Source of the DNA: Gymnopus androsaceus JB14
Taxonomy: Eukaryota > Basidiomycota > Agaricomycetes > Agaricales > Omphalotaceae
Direction: 5' to 3'
NCBI GenBank assembly: GCA_009733575.1
Contig: ML769689.1
Span: 1 to 64,000 of the forward strand
Length of the DNA stretch: 64,000 bases
The notes beneath the pieces were generated by a model. The model had not been told where the DNA came from. It ran no database searches and worked only from the letters and a program-made list of their open reading frames with translations. The position numbers were made by a program, and so were the translations under genes. Every line of letters begins with the position of its first letter. The first letter of the stretch is position 1. Shown here piece after piece: positions 1 through 10,690 of the stretch.

Positions 1-176
1 CCAGAACAGCATCCGTTCGTTGAATCAAATTATGGGGATGATGGCGCGGTATTCAGCGGATAATGCTCTAATGCGTATGTCTCTGTAAGCTTCATAATCT
101 ACTACAATTCTGACCAGTTTCAGAGACACAATTGGCAGAAATACAGGCAAAGTACGCCGCTGTGACAAGACGTTGA
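1..176 (+). pseudogene. 3' end of a Zn(II)2Cys6-type regulator copy (copy A), cut by window edge
   Basis: This is the C-terminal part of the same protein seen in full at 32901-35812. An open exon runs from the window edge to 74, followed by a 49-nt intron (75-123, GTATGT...TTTCAG), and a last exon 124-176 ending in TGA. The last exon reads ACAAFTER-splice as TQLAEIQAKYAAVTRR, a helical tail of the kind that ends many Agaricomycete fungal-specific transcription factors. The same tail and stop position occur at 32901 and 39614, so the frame is conserved between copies. Upstream exons lie outside the window, so I cannot tell whether the copy is intact; the inverted sister at 39614 is only a fragment, which makes a fragment likely here too. 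Confidence 0.55.
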
Positions 177-704
177 TAGTACATAGTGTGGATAGTTGAT
201 AGATACATAGATAGAGTGTGGGCATTACTAAATTATAGAGATTGTGGGCATTACTAAATTATAGAGACTGTGGGCATTATTAAATTATAGAGACTGTGGG
301 CATTACTAGATTATAGAGACTGTATATACTATGATTAATTTTGAATTTCAACACTTAAAAGTTAAGGCAAGTCAAAGCTGATTTTATCAACAAGTACTGG
401 ATCAGGGTTATTTCTATTTAAACCCAGGGTTGTTGCATGCTTAATAAGAACTGCCATTTTGAATCTTGATGCTGCAAACTTACTGGCAACCTCTGGGGCT
501 AGGAGCTGCTGCTGTCTCAAACTCTACCAGCTGGAATGTTTTCTTTCTCTCCTTCATTTTCCAATCCTTGGCTTCCGCCATTGTAGTGCACATCAGCAAA
601 ACCTGGGTGGTCTCCAGAGAGCTCCAGAGAGCTCCAGAGCACCCATAGCTTCTGGAGCAGCTGTAGCAAGGGTAGTAATTCCAGGGAGCTCTGGGGGACT
701 ATTG
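177..704. repeat. Flank shared, inverted, with 39109-39613
   Basis: Everything from the window start to about 704 matches the reverse complement of about 39109-39790: regulator tail, minisatellite, then roughly 400 bp of non-coding sequence including half of a CATCAG element. Homology stops in both copies at a GGGGGACTATTG motif. The two small ORFs that appear here on opposite strands are shared only because the DNA is duplicated; neither resembles a known protein. Confidence 0.75.
219..322. repeat. 26-bp minisatellite, 4 units
   Basis: Four head-to-tail units of 26 bp (219-244, 245-270, 271-296, 297-322) around the core GGGCATTACTAAATTATAGA differ by one or two bases. The array lies just downstream of the regulator stop codon. 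The same array has three units at the inverted copy (39490-39575) and one unit beside the third copy (32837-32862). Confidence 0.85.
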
Positions 705-745
705 AGTTCTCTGGAGCTCTCTGGAGACCACCCATCATTTGACAA
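591..745. mobile_element. CATCAG-family element, one end only
   Basis: Begins with CATCAGCAAAACCTGGGT, the terminal motif of the family, followed by a palindromic interior built of CTCCAGAGAGCTC repeats that folds back to GGAGACCACCCA at about 745. The mirror CTGATG end is missing here and in the inverted sister copy (39217 end), so the truncation predates that duplication. Confidence 0.6.
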
Positions 746-888
746 TCCATCATTCAACAATTCAAGTTACCAAGCCCCATTCAATTGAGAATTTACATAT
801 CAAATTTTCACATGCAATAATAATAGAAAAATCATAAGCATCATTTGTATTATATGCTTCTGAGGTACAGGAGTTGGACTAGGTACTA

Positions 889-1017
889 CATCAGCAAAAC
901 CTGGGTGATCCCATAGCAAGGTCCCCCTCTGTGCAGCTCTGCACAGAGCTGTACAGAGCTGTACAGAGCTGCACAGAGGGGGACCTTGCTATGGCAAACA
1001 CCCAGGTTTTGCTGATG
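889..1017. mobile_element. 129-bp palindromic CATCAG-family MITE
   Basis: The ends are CATCAGCAAAACCTGGGTG and its complement ending GCTGATG at 1017. The element is flanked by TA at 887-888 and 1018-1019. Almost the whole length is a hairpin (a GGTCCCCCTCTGTGCAG arm folding on its complement). There is no coding capacity. Confidence 0.85.
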
Positions 1018-1325
1018 TATTACTACATAGTACTATGTAAGAAACTTGTAATCCCATTCAGCTGCTGACCTACAGCCATTAGTCATTTCTAAAACATCAG
1101 TCAATTGATGCTGAAAACTGATATGAACTTACAGTGGGAGGAAAGAAAGTGAGACCAAGTTGTGAGAATGGAAGGAAGGAAGAAAAAAAAAGAGTACAAG
1201 TCAATGTTCGACTTTGAGTTGAACAGCAACAACTTGATATGATGTCCTGACAGTTTACAGTATCGGGTGACCATTCTGTTGGTTATGTGATGTAAAAGGA
1301 AGGGCCTGGCAACCATTTCCTTTTA

Positions 1326-1460
1326 CATCAGCAAAACCTGGGTATTGGCCATAGAAGTTATAGCAACTTATAGTAAATCATAGCAGCCATAGTTCTCTAC
1401 AGAAATATGGGGTGCTATGAGTTTCTATGAGCTCCTATGAGCTCCTATGAGGTTACTGAG
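1326..1460. mobile_element. CATCAG-family element, left end only
   Basis: CATCAGCAAAACCTGGGT follows a TA at 1324-1325. The interior carries short repeats of TATAG and GAGCTCCTAT. No matching CTGATG end is found downstream before 1770, so the element is truncated. Confidence 0.45.
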
Positions 1461-1769
1461 CATTCAAGGCAACTGTCAACTCATTTTGGCATCTTGATGG
1501 CTGCGATTCTTCCTGCCAATTCTATATACTGTAAGAATCGATGCATATGCATCATTGCAACTTCCCCAAGTTCCTTTTCTTCCAAGTTGCTCAGTAAATC
1601 TCTGAATTCAAGCCTTTATCTTTGTTTTGATGTGTCTAATTTTTGTAGCATTTAATTCTGAACATCAATTGCCACTTGCAGTACAGCTTCAGTTATGTGT
1701 ACACTAGTTATACTAGTATGTAGTTCTAGTCTTGCTACAGTATTATCCTACTAAGTAGTGCTACAATGA
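1461..1769. other. No recognisable feature
   Basis: AT-rich sequence with a CTAGTTATACTAGTATG stretch. No protein, RNA gene or repeat partner was recognised. Confidence 0.4.
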
Positions 1770-2795
1770 TACACCAATTTTTTGGCTAAGGCTAGAACTG
1801 CGCAGAACTAATAATCCTAAGTTCTGTTTGTAATAAAACATGGTCAATAACATCAGCAAAACATGTATGATGTGGCCAGCTCTTGCAAGTGCTGGACAGT
1901 GTCTCCAGAGCTCCAGCGCTCCAGCACCCAGATGGTCCGGCCGGCGCTGGCAAGAGCTCCCAGAGGCCTCAAAATTGCCTTATTTGGAAATTAAAATAAA
2001 ATGTCATACAATTTTATATTTTTGACAGCACTGGCAAGCGCTGGCCGGTTCTGGCCAGCACTGGGGGCTCTGGGAGCACTGGGAATTTTATGTATTGCTG
2101 TCAAAATTAAAATTCAAAATACAGGTTTTGCTGATGAAGAGAACTATAGTGAGCCCAAGCTGATAGTTAAAATCCACCAAGGACCTATTGTACCCAAGAG
2201 GTTGCAGAGTAATGGTACACATAATGGTACCATACTTAACTTTGTGAATGCGCATTGATCAAAGTCCTATGCGTGGTATGGGGTAGCAAGGCAAGTTTGT
2301 TGGATAACGAGTTGCTGACCAAGGCAGATAAACAAGCCCACATACAAGCTATACTAGGCTAGGTCACCAAAGGATGTATAATACCCAAGGGGTTGAAGTC
2401 TTAACCAAGGCATTGCTTCTGCAATCAGCTCACTGAGGAGTCTTCACGACACTCAATCTTATTAAACAAAGCAAGGTGGACCAAGATGGGGAAGCACCTT
2501 AACTGGTGCCCCCAAAAGTTGATGCTCATTGGAAAGCACCTAGGCAAATCATCGTGGCAAGCCAATGCGGCCACATGACCAAACTTGCTGTAGCTACTTC
2601 AAGAGCATGCCAGGACCAAGGAGAATTTCTATCCAATCCTTAGCATTTTCCCAAGATCCATATGCTACCAGGCATATAGACTCAAGACCGCGTGGAACTA
2701 GGAGTAATAACTAGTATCCCATTGGCAAGGAAAAACATAGAATACTTCCAAGGGCTGGTCTGCTAAAGGAACTGGCGAGCTTTGTAAAAAGGCAA
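1770..2795. repeat. Dispersed repeat, copy with inserted MITE
   Basis: From TTTTGGCTAAGGCTAGAACTG to a GTAAAAAGGC motif this stretch matches 51424-52141 over its whole length, apart from the 286-bp MITE at 1851-2136. The partner copy retains CpG sites (for example in GACCGCGCGG) that are CpA or TpG here. No protein was recognised in either copy, so the class of the repeat is unknown. Confidence 0.8.
1851..2136. mobile_element. 286-bp CATCAG-family MITE with proven empty site
   Basis: Ends are CATCAGC at 1851 and GCTGATG at 2136, flanked by AA on each side. The homologous repeat at 51424-52141 reads straight through GGTCAATAAGAGAAC (AA at 51496-51497), which is the uninterrupted target. This fixes both ends of the element and a 2-bp AA target duplication. 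The interior is two inverted arms made of short TGGCCAG/GCGCTGG units. Confidence 0.9.
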
Positions 2796-2887
2796 ATGAC
2801 TTGAGTTGATTCAGACCAAAATCCCAAAAGTTGACCCAATTGAGGAAGACAAACAAACAAGGCAGAGAAATGTCAAGGCAAAACCAT

Positions 2888-3250
2888 TATTAGAGTTATG
2901 TTCCTAAATAGGAAGTAGCAGCAGTAAGTCCACACAGGACTTAGTAGTAACGATCACACAGATTGATGGGGGACAATGGTGTTATTACAGGGTATGGTAC
3001 CTAAGCTTATATACAGTCCTAAGTACAAATGATATATCGGGCAAGTGGCTACTGCGTGAGCACGTGTGGCTACTGTCCATACGATAAAGTGGGTACTGCG
3101 AGAGAGCAAGTGGATACGGCAAGAGACTGAGTGGAGTCTGCGAGACAATAACAGTGGAGTGCATGGGATGGTGATACAAAAAAGTGGAGACTATGAGAAA
3201 GCGTTCCATGTATAGTTCAATAGAATATATTTACCTTTGATATTCCAACA
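2888..3250 (-). repeat. 3' LTR of the Copia element
   Basis: It runs on the plus strand from TATTAGAGTTATG to TTCCAACA, so the element strand starts TGTTGGAA. It is paired with 8455-8817. Confidence 0.95.
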
Positions 3251-3259
3251 CTCCCCTTC
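3251..3259 (-). promoter_or_regulatory. Polypurine tract
   Basis: On the element strand GAAGGGGAG directly abuts the 3' LTR and overlaps the end of pol. This is the expected plus-strand priming site. Confidence 0.75.
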
Positions 3260-6200
3260 AAACCTTTGCTAATCCCATGGATGCTGCGAAGTGTTTGGCT
3301 TTCATTGAAGGTAAGGCTTTGGTGAAGATGTCTGCCGTCATGTTTTCGGTAGGGCAGTATGTAAGACAAATTTTACCTTCCTCGATGACGTAGCAGATGA
3401 AGTGATATCGGATATCGATGTGTTTGGTCCTGGCATGAAAACAATCATCCTTTGCCAATGCGATGGCGGACTGATTGTCTGACTTGATAGGGATCGCATG
3501 AGTAATTGGGCCAAAGATTTCCGACAAAAGATTCCTAAGCCAGATCGCTTCCTTTTCCGCATGGGTCAAAGCGATATACTCGGCTTCCGTAGTGGATAAA
3601 GAAATGGTATCCTGTCGTTTCAACGACCAAGATACTGCTCTGCCATTCAACATAAAAATGTACCCGGAAATAGCATGTTGACCCTCTTGGGACATACCAT
3701 CCGCATCCGTATAGCCTTGGACTGTCTCCTGGTTGCTCGTACTGAGCCAAAAGTCTCGAGTGTATTTGAGATAGGCATAGACATGGTGTACACTGTTCCA
3801 ATGAGTGATGCCGGGGTTTTGTGAAAAGCGAGCAAGGATAGAGACTGCATACGTGATGTCAGGTCTCGTAGCAACGGATAAGTACTGGAGAGCGCCAAGG
3901 GCCTCTCTGTAGGGTTTGTCGCGCATGAAAGCAATATCCTCAACCGTTTTGGGTGACTGGTCTTTGGTGAGGTGAATGTGGGGATTGAAGGGAATAGAGA
4001 GTGGCTTTATATCCGAGAATCCATAGCGAGAGATTATGGCATCAATGTATGACCGCTGGGATAGGTGATTTGTCCTATTATGGAGAGATCTTCGGATCTC
4101 GATCCCGAGTAGCCAATGGATTTCTCCGGAATCAACAACTTCGATTATAGCCCCAATATCTTTCTTTAGTTTCTCCATGATGGCCAGGGTTTCGGTAACC
4201 AATGTCATGTCGTCAACATGTATGAAAATGATGGTGAAGGGATTAGTGCAATAGAAAACAGCGTGATCAAAATCAGACCGTTTAAACCCCAGTTGGGTCA
4301 TGATTTCCCTGAATCGCATGTACCATTGTCGACTGGCTTGTTTAAGTCTGTAAAGTGCGAGTTTAAGCCGTAAGATTTGACCTGGTTTGACTCCTATATC
4401 AATGCCTGGAGGTGCCTTCATAAAAATGCGCTCCTTGTTGTCCAATTTCCTGTAAAGGTAAGCTGATTTCATGTCCATTTGGTGAATAATCATGCTCTTT
4501 TCAGCTCCAATGCTGAGTATAGCACAGGCTGATGCGAGTTTTGTGACAGATGCAAAGGTTTTGTCTGGGAAGTAGTCAACGTCTGGGATCTGATTGAATC
4601 CACGTACAACAAGACGAGCTCGGTGTCCTGTAATATGACCTTGTTCATCCTTATTGGTCCGATAGACCCATTTGGATATGAGAATGTTTGCATCTGGAGG
4701 TGGAGTGACGATTGTATAGGTTCCACACTCCTGGAGTCTGGAGATTTTGTCCTTCATGGCATCGTACCATTTGGAGCTGTCAGGTCGTTGCATAGCTTCT
4801 GCAACAGATTAAGGATCAGATTCGATTTCTGATGTTACCTGACCGAGAGATGCGGTAAGATGTCGCAACTCATCACTTCCTTCTCCAAGTCCTTCAATGA
4901 CGTCCCTGATCTTCTTGGTGGGTCGTCTGACTCGTTTCCCAGATACTTTGTCTGGTGCAATTGGTTCGGCAATTTCTTCTGGAACTGGTATGACAGGCTG
5001 TTCCGACTCGGTGACCGATGTTTCTAAATTTCCCCAATTTCCATCCTCCCCTTCAACAAGTTGGATCTGCCTGTCAGAGAAAACTATGTTCCTCTCCGTT
5101 GTGACAGTGTGATGTGTTGGCCAGTAGATGTAGTGACCATTTGATTCATGTTCGAGTCCTATCCAGCGTCCTTCCTGAGCCTGTGGTTCCAATTTGCCGG
5201 GTTCCTTTTCTCATTTAATGTACTCATGGCCACGGAAAAAAACGGTCTGGGTCACATTTGCATTTGAACTTGCAATTTTCAGTGCAGTTTGGAAAGGAGA
5301 TCACAAAGAATTTTGAGTAGGTGAATATGTTGTATTGATAGCCATAAACATTCTCAGAAAGTATGGGGCTTATAATGCAAGTATAAGAATGTAAAATGAC
5401 CCGGTACATGAGTGGGATCAAAAAAGGTGGTCCATTTTTTTCCGTGGCCACGAGTAAACAATACTGCCGAAGATTCGAAGATTAGTAATGTCCGGTTTAA
5501 TACCAAACTGTTTTTTGTATGGAGTGGCCATTCCGATGGCTTTCTTCGGCGTTCTGTTCCAAACATATACCGCATATTTCATCATGAATCCCCAAAGCCA
5601 TTTTGGGAGTCCTGATGAGATCAAAAGACTTCGAATTGCATTAAGCAATGTTCAGTGTGCGCGTTCCGCTATACCATTGTGTTCCGGGGTGTCATGTACC
5701 ATGAGACGTCGTCGTGTCCCAATACGTTCCAGATATGCCGTGAATTCGTTACTGAGAAATTCTCCCCCTTGATCAGAGTGAAGAACTTTAACAGTTGTGC
5801 CGTATTGAGTTTGGAGACCTGTTTGGAGGACCACGTACTGTGCAAATGACTTGTCCTTCGACTTCATTTGGGGTTCCTCCAACCAATCAGTTGCTTCGTC
5901 AACTAAAGTCAGCGTGTAAGTGCAGTGGTTTACCGTCCTGACTTGTGTTGGTCCCCACACGTCCATGTGGAAGACATCTCCAAAGTTCTCCGCACGTGGA
6001 GATGATCGCACCTGAGCGATAGGATACCTGGATGCTTTCCCAAGCATACAAGCACGGCATTCCGGTTTGTCCATTTGTTTCGGATCCAATCCGATTCCAC
6101 GAACCTGGTTATCATGGAACATATGCTTCACGTACGCATAATTGAGGTGACCTAAGATGCAGTGTGCCTTGTAGAGAGATACCAATCTGCCAATCTTAGT

Positions 6201-8399
6201 CAAATAAGCATGTTCCCGTGATGGGATCTGGTATAGTCCGTTAATCTTTGGGATAACTCCCACGAGATTCCCCTGGCGATCTCTGATTGTCATTTTACCA
6301 TTAGCAGTGTGGATGGTGTAACCATCATTGTCGAGTTTTCCCAGTGATACAAGTGTGTTGGGAGTGTCTGGACATAGAAGGGTGTTAGGGAGCTTTAACA
6401 TTCTTATTTCTTGTTCAAATGTTGGAAGTCCCAGATCGAGTGTGCCGGAGATGTTTGCCGTGAAGGTTTCCATGTTAGCAGCCTGGATGACTCGTGTTGG
6501 AATTTCTGGTTGATTCCTGAGTTCGTTGGTGAGTGGTGTCATGTGAGTAGAGCATCTGGAGTCAAAAAGAATTGCTCCGTAACTATGGGCTGCAGCGTAA
6601 GCGTCAATGTATACTTCTTCCTCCTCTTCGTTGTTAAGAGTAAGAGGCGGCGGTCTGTTGACTTTGATGTTTTGCACTATATCAGAATTGTATTTCTGAC
6701 ATCTATCAATGCTCGGTGATGAAAGAGCTAATTCAAATTTATCAGCTATTTCGGAAAAATCGAAGACAAGATTCCCATGCTTAGCGGGAATTTCAATTGC
6801 TGCCCATGATAACTCTGGTACTTCCTCAATCATGGATGAGGATGCCACTTCGCTGTTTTTCGGCCTATCTCTCCAGTTTCCATCCGACTTCTTCTTCTGC
6901 TTCTCTTTAGGAGCCTTCGTCTCCTTGGCCTCGTTGGCCTGACTGCATTTTTCCGATGGACATTGATTTCCAAAGTGACCTTTACCTCCGCAGTTGTAAC
7001 AAACGGAGTCCTGACGACTTGTTGATCCTCTGCGGCCTCTGCCTCTGCCTTGGGAATTTCCCCTAAAGGAATTTCCACGACCTTGGAAACCTCTTCTTCC
7101 CCTGTTACTGGCATAGTTTGCCAATTCATTCTTGTGATCATGTCGCATTTGGTGTACCATTGATTCAGCACAAATGGTAGAGATGAGCTCTGCAGGACTG
7201 AGCTTGTCGGATTTAGCAGAGAAAACAGCCAATGCGTTTATCGTAGCTTTGAAGGTGTCAGGGACAGAGGACATAATGGTGTTGATGAATATATTGTCGT
7301 TGATATCAATTCCCCTAGTTGTGAGATTGTCACGGATGCTGATCATGTCGTCTAAATGTTTATTGACCTTGGATGGGTCCGTGCATTGCATGGTGTGAAG
7401 TTGTCTTTGCAAAAATGATTCAGTAAGAGCGTTTTTAGAATCATAATCAGCAAGTAAATTTTCCCACAACTGCTTCGTGTTGTTGTAGTGCCTATACCTT
7501 CGGAATATTCCATCCAATAACCTGCCAATGATCGCATTAAGCAAATCACTGTCCTTTCCCCTATGCTCCTCATTTGATCCTTGAGCAAGATCAGGTTGCG
7601 GGTTCCATTCCAAATAATGCTGATAGCCAATAGATCTGGCTGCGAATTCCACTTGAGTTTTCCACATGTCCCAATTTGATCCGTCCGACTTTAAGGTTGT
7701 AACCTTATCAAAGGCTTTGTTTGCTTTAGACATTTCGTTGTCGTCGTCGGAATCAGCAATTAAAGCGCCTGGTGATCCGGGATCTGATGGCGATGGGGAT
7801 CTGTGTGGAGAAGGTGGTTCTGTATTTGAATATGGAAATTGGGGTGCGGTGCCCTGTGGAGATGATTGTGGAGGTGTAGGTGGGGTTGGTTCGCGTTTTG
7901 GTGCAGGTGATTGGGATGGAGCGGGAGTATGCTGTTGTGAGGATGATGCTATAGGCTGAGCAACAGGTGCTTCAGTATCCTCTTCTTCATCGTCGTCTTC
8001 GTCATCGTCAGTGATGTGTCGTAGGTGGGTTCTGATAATTGCCTCCTGATCTTTTGCAATGGGTTTCGCAAAATTCGCTAATTTACCTGTCCAAGGTATG
8101 TCGTATTGATTTAGGCAATGTTGTTTGTCGCACTGGCTCCACTTTCCAGTGGTTCAGTTTTTGTACCTGTCAACTAATTCGTCGATGTCGAAGATGTGTG
8201 GGTGTCCTTTACAAGGAACAGTGTCGTCTGTGGGAGGTAATGGTGCTGATCTCTGCTGTGGCGTTACAGCTTTGCTACTCAATGAGCTGGCTTGTTCCAA
8301 TGCAATGGAACATTGTCAAGTTACTGGTGGTGGTGCTTGTTGTGATGGTTTTATCTCCTGTCAAGTTCGTAGTGGTGGAGGATCTGGCCTGGGTGGCAT
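3258..8399 (-). pseudogene. Copia gag-pol polyprotein, six in-frame stops
   Basis: One minus-strand frame runs from an ATG at 8399 to a TGA at 3258-3260, about 1,635 codons once the nested MITE is left out. In order: an acidic and proline-rich gag N terminus, a zinc knuckle CYNCGGKGHFGNQCP (about 6960-7005), protease with DSRCSTHM where families usually have DSG (about 6550), the integrase HHCC region (about 6040-6165), the integrase core with HMDVWGP and SDQGGEF, reverse transcriptase with a HVDD active site (about 4215), and RNase H with TDADG, STTEAEY and a C-terminal TKHIDIRYHF. Stops interrupt it at 8361-8363, 8316-8318, 8154-8156, 5652-5654, 5211-5213 and 4809-4811. Five are TGA where CGA would fit and one is TAA where CAA would fit. 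No frameshift is needed anywhere. The G-to-R change in the protease would also inactivate it. The 511-codon stretch 3258-4793 is only the RT/RNase H part of this frame, not a separate gene. Confidence 0.95.
5223..5454. mobile_element. 232-bp MITE nested in Copia pol
   Basis: The terminal inverted repeats of 23 bp start CTCATGGCCACGG on the left and CTCGTGGCCACGG on the inverted right end. The element is flanked by TA at 5221-5222 and 5455-5456. Insert plus duplicated TA is 234 bp, so the pol frame continues in phase on both sides. No coding capacity. The TA target fits the Tc1/mariner group. Confidence 0.9.
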
Positions 8400-8437
8400 G
8401 AACAAGCGTTACGGCAATATAATGCATCAATGGTTAA

Positions 8438-8454
8438 GGCCGAGGCCCATAACC
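8438..8454 (-). promoter_or_regulatory. Putative primer-binding site
   Basis: Directly inside the 5' LTR the element strand reads GGTTATGGGCCTCGG. Position and GGTTATGGGCC core fit Copia primer sites; the matching tRNA was not checked. Confidence 0.5.
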
Positions 8455-8817
8455 TATTAGAGTTACATTCCTAAATAGGAGCTAGCAGCAGTAAGTCCAC
8501 ACAGGACTTAGTAGTAACAATCACACAGATTGATGGGGGATGACGGTGTTATTACAGGGTATGGTACCTAAGCTTATATACAGTCCTAAGTACAAACAAT
8601 ATATCGGGCAAGTGGCTACTGCATTAACACGTGTGGCTACTGTCCATACACTAAAGTGGGTACTGCGAGAGAGCAAGTGGATACGGCGAGAGACTGAGTG
8701 GAGTCTGTGAGACAATAACAGTGGAGTGCATGGGATGGTGATACAAACAAGTGGAGACTACGAGAAAGCGTTCCATGTATAGTTCGATAGAATATATTTA
8801 CCTTTGATATTCCAACA
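8455..8817 (-). repeat. 5' LTR of the Copia element
   Basis: 363 bp, same ends as 2888-3250, followed by the target duplication ACCAT. Confidence 0.95.
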
Positions 8818-8941
8818 ACCATAGTACACATGCATATATGGACATTATTTTATCTTTTCCTATTTACTTATTCTGTTTCACTTTATCTGGCTCAGTTTCT
8901 CTCATTTTCCTATTTATTATATCTCGCTCAGTATAAGGGTA

Positions 8942-9288
8942 CATCAGCAAAAACTGTTTTGAGCCCAGGAGGATCTAAGGTCACTTAGTCCTCTTAGGCA
9001 ACCTGAGGCATCCTAGTTGGCCCAAGAAAAAGGGTAAAACTTTGGACACCTCAGGTATCCTAGTCATCCTAGGTGTCCTGAGGGTGTCCTGGGGCATCCT
9101 GGGGCATCCTAGGATAAAAGTTCTATCCCAGGATGCCTCAGGATGCCCCAGGACATCCCAGGATGACTAGGATACCTGAGGTGTCCAAAGTTTTACCCTT
9201 TTTCCTGGGCCAACTAGGATGCCTCAGGTTGCCTAAGAGGACTAGGTGACCTTAGATCCTCCTGGGCCCAAAACAGTTTTTTCTGATG
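8942..9288. mobile_element. 347-bp near-perfect palindrome, CATCAG family
   Basis: Starts CATCAGCAAAAACTGTTTTG, ends TTTTTTCTGATG, and is flanked by TA on both sides. The two arms of about 170 bp mirror each other almost completely (GAGCCCAGGAGGATC pairs with GATCCTCCTGGGC, and so on through repeats of CATCCTAGG). It could form one long hairpin. There is no ORF. Confidence 0.9.
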
Positions 9289-10199
9289 TAGCTATTCTAT
9301 CTCGGAATGACAAGTTAGACTTGATACCTGAAACGCAGTTCTATCTTAGGACCTGTAGTGATTTTTACATGCTCAGAAGCATCTGCATTATCCTCTACAA
9401 CCTTTGAAACAGGTGGCCTTCTTGTAATCTCAATAATACTGAGGCAATTCAATCTACTTCCCAGCTATTAAGTTAAGCATTCCTGGTTTGCATCTCAGAG
9501 AGAGGTCACATCAGTCTTAGGACCACAGGTGGAGCCTAATGTGGACATCTTGCTGAGCCTGTTGTTGATTAGGAAGGTCTTGGAGCCAAGTGTCGGCTTG
9601 GTGTAGTTTTAGTGAGGAAGCTCCTTGGAGTATTAGCTAGCTTACCAACAGATTCTACCTCTTGCCTGCTCTTCACTGAGTGTGTGTTAAAAACACCTAC
9701 TTGAGTGACTTGCATGGTGGTCGTATAAGCTTGTTAGGTAGCTCACAGGATTCCCTGAGAGTTGGAGTATCATTGCATGGCAAAGTAAAGGCTCCTAATT
9801 CACGCTAAGTTGTTTGTTGAGTCAGCATACTTGGCCTGTGCTTGGGTGTTTCACCTCAGATATGCAAAGTCGTTTGTTGAGTTGGTGTACTTGACCCATG
9901 CCTTGGTGTTCATGCAGATACGCAAAGTGGTTTGTTGAGGCGGCGTACTTGACCCAGGCTTTGGTGTTTGCTTTCCCCCTTGATTAGTTCAGCATGTTGT
10001 AATACATTAGTTGGCTTTTCACAACCTTCCGCCAATACAAACCTTGTTCATTTGCACTGCCTGTGCCACTGTCAAGTGCTTTTCTCTATGAATCAATTAG
10101 TAGTCAAGGGAACCTTTGACAACCTCCTTCCTCACATTAAATTAAACCTTTTGGATTGAATCTGATTGGGGTGATTGTTGTTTGGTTGGTTTTGATACC
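9289..10199. other. Non-coding stretch with two repeats
   Basis: No gene recognised. 9430-9545 (GAGGCAATTCAATCTACTTC to a CACAGGTGG motif) is repeated inverted at about 24228-24330. At 9803-9970 three imperfect tandem units of about 60 bp each carry CAAAGT.GTTTGTTGAG followed by GTACTTGACCCA. The ORF at 9968-10159 has no support. Confidence 0.6.
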
Positions 10200-10660
10200 T
10201 AGCACAAATCTAACTCATCATTGCATGCAAACTGCAGGCCAGCCTCTGCTTCCCTCCCCTCCCTTGCTGTGCTTGGGGGGGGCCCCTGAGCTGGGAAGTC
10301 ATCAGCGGGCACTCTAAAGCCCTGTTTGCAATTATTTTTCAAGGGGCCAGAAACCCTAACCTCTAACCTAGACATTGGCAATGCCAGACTAGCTCTCTAA
10401 TGCTGGGCATGAGAGCTGGCCATGGCATTGCATAGGACAAAAAAAATTTAATATTCAATTGTATACCCTAATGGTTTAAATCACTGCCAGATACAATAAT
10501 AAGTATTAATAACTCACCACACATATCTGAGCAGGTAATCAAGAATACTGCTTTGCCATCAGGTGCACATTATGTAGTACTGTAATTCAATTATAATACA
10601 TTGCCACTGTCACATTGTAAATAATTTGTAGAAATTGATATTTATTACAATTGTAAGCAT
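10200..10660. repeat. Dispersed repeat with telomere-like CCCTAA motifs (CpG-poor copy)
   Basis: Matches 42418-42880 throughout: TCCCTCCCCTCCCTTGCTG, AAGTCATC.GCGGGCACTC, degenerate CCCTAACC units, GGCAATGCCAGACTAG and a TTTGCCATCAGG block. Where the partner has CG this copy mostly has TG or CA. Class unknown. Confidence 0.75.
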
Positions 10661-10690
10661 TTTTAAACAAATACAGCAGTAACCTGATAA

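Larger units (their letters stand above)
2888..8817 (-). mobile_element. Ty1/Copia LTR retrotransposon, complete but inactivated
   Basis: The element has two 363-bp LTRs, a primer site and polypurine tract in the right places, a gag-pol frame on the minus strand, and a 5-bp target duplication ACCAT (2883-2887 and 8818-8822). By eye the LTRs differ at about 20 positions (roughly 94-95% identity), many of them CG against CA or TG, so it is not a very recent insertion. Integrase lies before reverse transcriptase, the order that defines Copia. A 232-bp MITE is nested in it. Confidence 0.96.

Noticed and set aside
459..788. 109-codon ORF conserved at 38979-39350
   Set aside because: Conservation comes from DNA duplication that includes half a palindromic MITE; codons show no protein-like pattern.
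3258..4793. 511-codon ORF as an independent reverse-transcriptase gene
   Set aside because: It is in frame with the rest of gag-pol and separated only by a single TAA.
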